The notes below the pieces were generated by a model. The model worked only from the letters and a program-made list of their open reading frames with translations. It did not search any database and had not been told where the DNA came from. A DNA stretch of 8,595 bases from NCBI GenBank assembly GCA_013813955.1, contig JACCQW010000061.1, positions 1 through 8,595 of the forward strand, given 5' to 3'. The stretch comes from Solirubrobacterales bacterium. Its GTDB lineage: Bacteria; Actinomycetota; Thermoleophilia; Solirubrobacterales; Solirubrobacteraceae. This document shows positions 8,011-8,595 of the stretch, in pieces (the first letter of the stretch is position 1; every line of letters starts with the position of its first letter). The position numbers and the translations under genes were made by a program.

Positions 8011-8460
8011 GTGGAGATTCGCGACGTGATGACCGAGAGCGTGGTCACCGCGGCGCCCGCGGCGACGGTGCGCGAGGTGGCCGAGCTGATGCGCGAGCGC
8101 AACGTCGGGTCGGTGGTCCTGATCGACTCCGACGGAGCTCCGGCGGCGTTCGTCACCGACCGCGACCTGGCGATCGGCGCGCTGACCGACGGGCGCGACC
8201 CCACCGATCCCGTCGAGGCGCACGCGTCATCGCCCGTGGTCACCGGGCAGCCGGACATGAGCGTGCAGGCAGCCGCCGAGCTGATGATGGGCCACGCGAT
8301 CCGCCGCCTGCCGATCCTCGACGGCGACCGCCTGACCGGGATCGTCACGCTCGACGACCTCGCCGTGCGCACCGGCGACCTCGAGCTCGCCCAGCACATG
8401 ACCGCGCAGATCACCCGGGCGGCGCTGCCCGGCTTCTACTTCCACGACCGCGGAGGGTGA
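8011..8460 (+). CDS. Tandem CBS-domain protein
   Basis: The protein has 149 aa made almost entirely of two CBS domains. The first (about 4-60) has VMTESVVTAAPAATVREVAE, NVGSVVLID and AAFVTDRDLA. The second (about 70-125) has SSPVVTGQPDMSVQAAAELM, AIRRLPILDGDRLTGIVTLDDLA. Paired CBS domains form a Bateman module that binds adenine nucleotides such as AMP, ATP, or S-adenosylmethionine and acts as an energy or metabolite sensor. Stand-alone proteins of this kind have no catalytic domain, and their partners are mostly unknown. The short tail ends GFYFHDRGG. GTG 8011 is chosen because it starts right after the -10-like TATGTT and directly before the conserved EIRDVM. GTG 7996 in the same frame is a five-codon-longer alternative without a ribosome site. 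The stop overlaps the next gene start as GTGA. Confidence 0.9.
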   Translation: MEIRDVMTESVVTAAPAATVREVAELMRERNVGSVVLIDSDGAPAAFVTDRDLAIGALTDGRDPTDPVEAHASSPVVTGQPDMSVQAAAELMMGHAIRRLPILDGDRLTGIVTLDDLAVRTGDLELAQHMTAQITRAALPGFYFHDRGG

Positions 8461-8595
8461 GCGGGGCCCGGGCCTCGACCGGGCCCCCGTGCCCGGCCTG
8501 CGCGGGCGACCTGGCGCCCTGGCGTGACGTGCCGGCCTCGGACCCCGCGCTGCCCGGCCGCTACGCGCTCGCGCGGTGCGCGCGGTGCGCCACGG
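8457..8595 (+). CDS. Zinc-ribbon protein, probable class I SAM methyltransferase, cut by window edge
   Basis: GTG at 8457 overlaps the CBS stop (GTGA, 8457-8460) and the frame stays open to the window edge (46 codons). The visible N-terminus has CPACAG at about 12-17 and RCARCA at about 40-45, a CxxC...CxxC zinc-ribbon pair with about 24 residues between. This arrangement, with DPALPGRYALARCARC, is the usual start of bacterial class I methyltransferases with an N-terminal zinc ribbon, but the catalytic domain is outside the window. GGAGG (8452-8456) directly abuts the GTG, tighter than usual, so coupling to CBS termination is likely. The methyltransferase part is inference. Confidence 0.6.
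   Translation, partial: MSGARASTGPPCPACAGDLAPWRDVPASDPALPGRYALARCARCAT

Noticed and set aside
7989..8414. Upstream extension of the membrane protein (448 aa) antisense to the CBS gene
   Set aside because: The extension is the mirror of clear CBS motifs, and hydrophobic helices begin only after GTG 7988.
8560..8592. Repeated GCGCGGTGC near the right edge
   Set aside because: It encodes the zinc-ribbon RCARCA residues with biased codons, so it is coding sequence rather than a functional repeat.

Overview
The window is GC-rich DNA (roughly 70 percent by eye) with GTG starts, dense packing and frequent short gene overlaps. Protein style (a YbdK-like ligase beginning with a VGVEEELMLVD core, a Rho-N 'plasmid stabilization' protein, AMP-forming synthetases) suggests an actinobacterium, most likely of the Thermoleophilia/Solirubrobacterales type. 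That assignment is inference from protein style, not a database match.

Left part (1-1821). A minus-strand carboxylate-amine ligase (YbdK/GCS2 family) runs off the left edge. It is divergent from a plus-strand HemK-like methyltransferase that keeps its SAM-binding half and NPPY motif but has lost its C-terminal half. The methyltransferase meets head-to-head a small basic minus-strand protein (114 aa) with a Rho-N/SAP-like C-terminus, whose upstream region holds a large imperfect inverted repeat (1851-1895).

Middle part (1937-6965, all minus strand, transcribed right to left). This looks like one operon for short- and medium-chain acid activation. It runs: a 23-codon small ORF with a strong ribosome binding site, an acyl-CoA synthetase (ATGA overlap with the small ORF), acetyl-CoA synthetase (14-base overlap with the acyl-CoA synthetase), a DUF3616-type beta-propeller protein, and a decayed SnoaL-like ORF. 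The two synthetases would convert acetate and other carboxylic acids plus CoA and ATP into acyl-CoAs. Roles for the other members are unknown.

Right part (7068-8595). A minus-strand multi-pass membrane protein and a plus-strand tandem-CBS protein are divergent. Only 22 bases separate their GTG codons. That gap holds two opposed TAnnnT -10-like hexamers, each ending exactly 6 bases before its GTG, which suggests a compact bidirectional promoter for two leaderless mRNAs. A zinc-ribbon protein, probably a SAM methyltransferase, starts inside the CBS stop codon and runs off the right edge.

No rRNA, tRNA, CRISPR array, insertion sequence or phage gene was seen. No wholly new system is evident. 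The points most worth checking are the divergent leaderless promoter, the coupled small ORF, and the decayed genes flanking the 114-aa gene.
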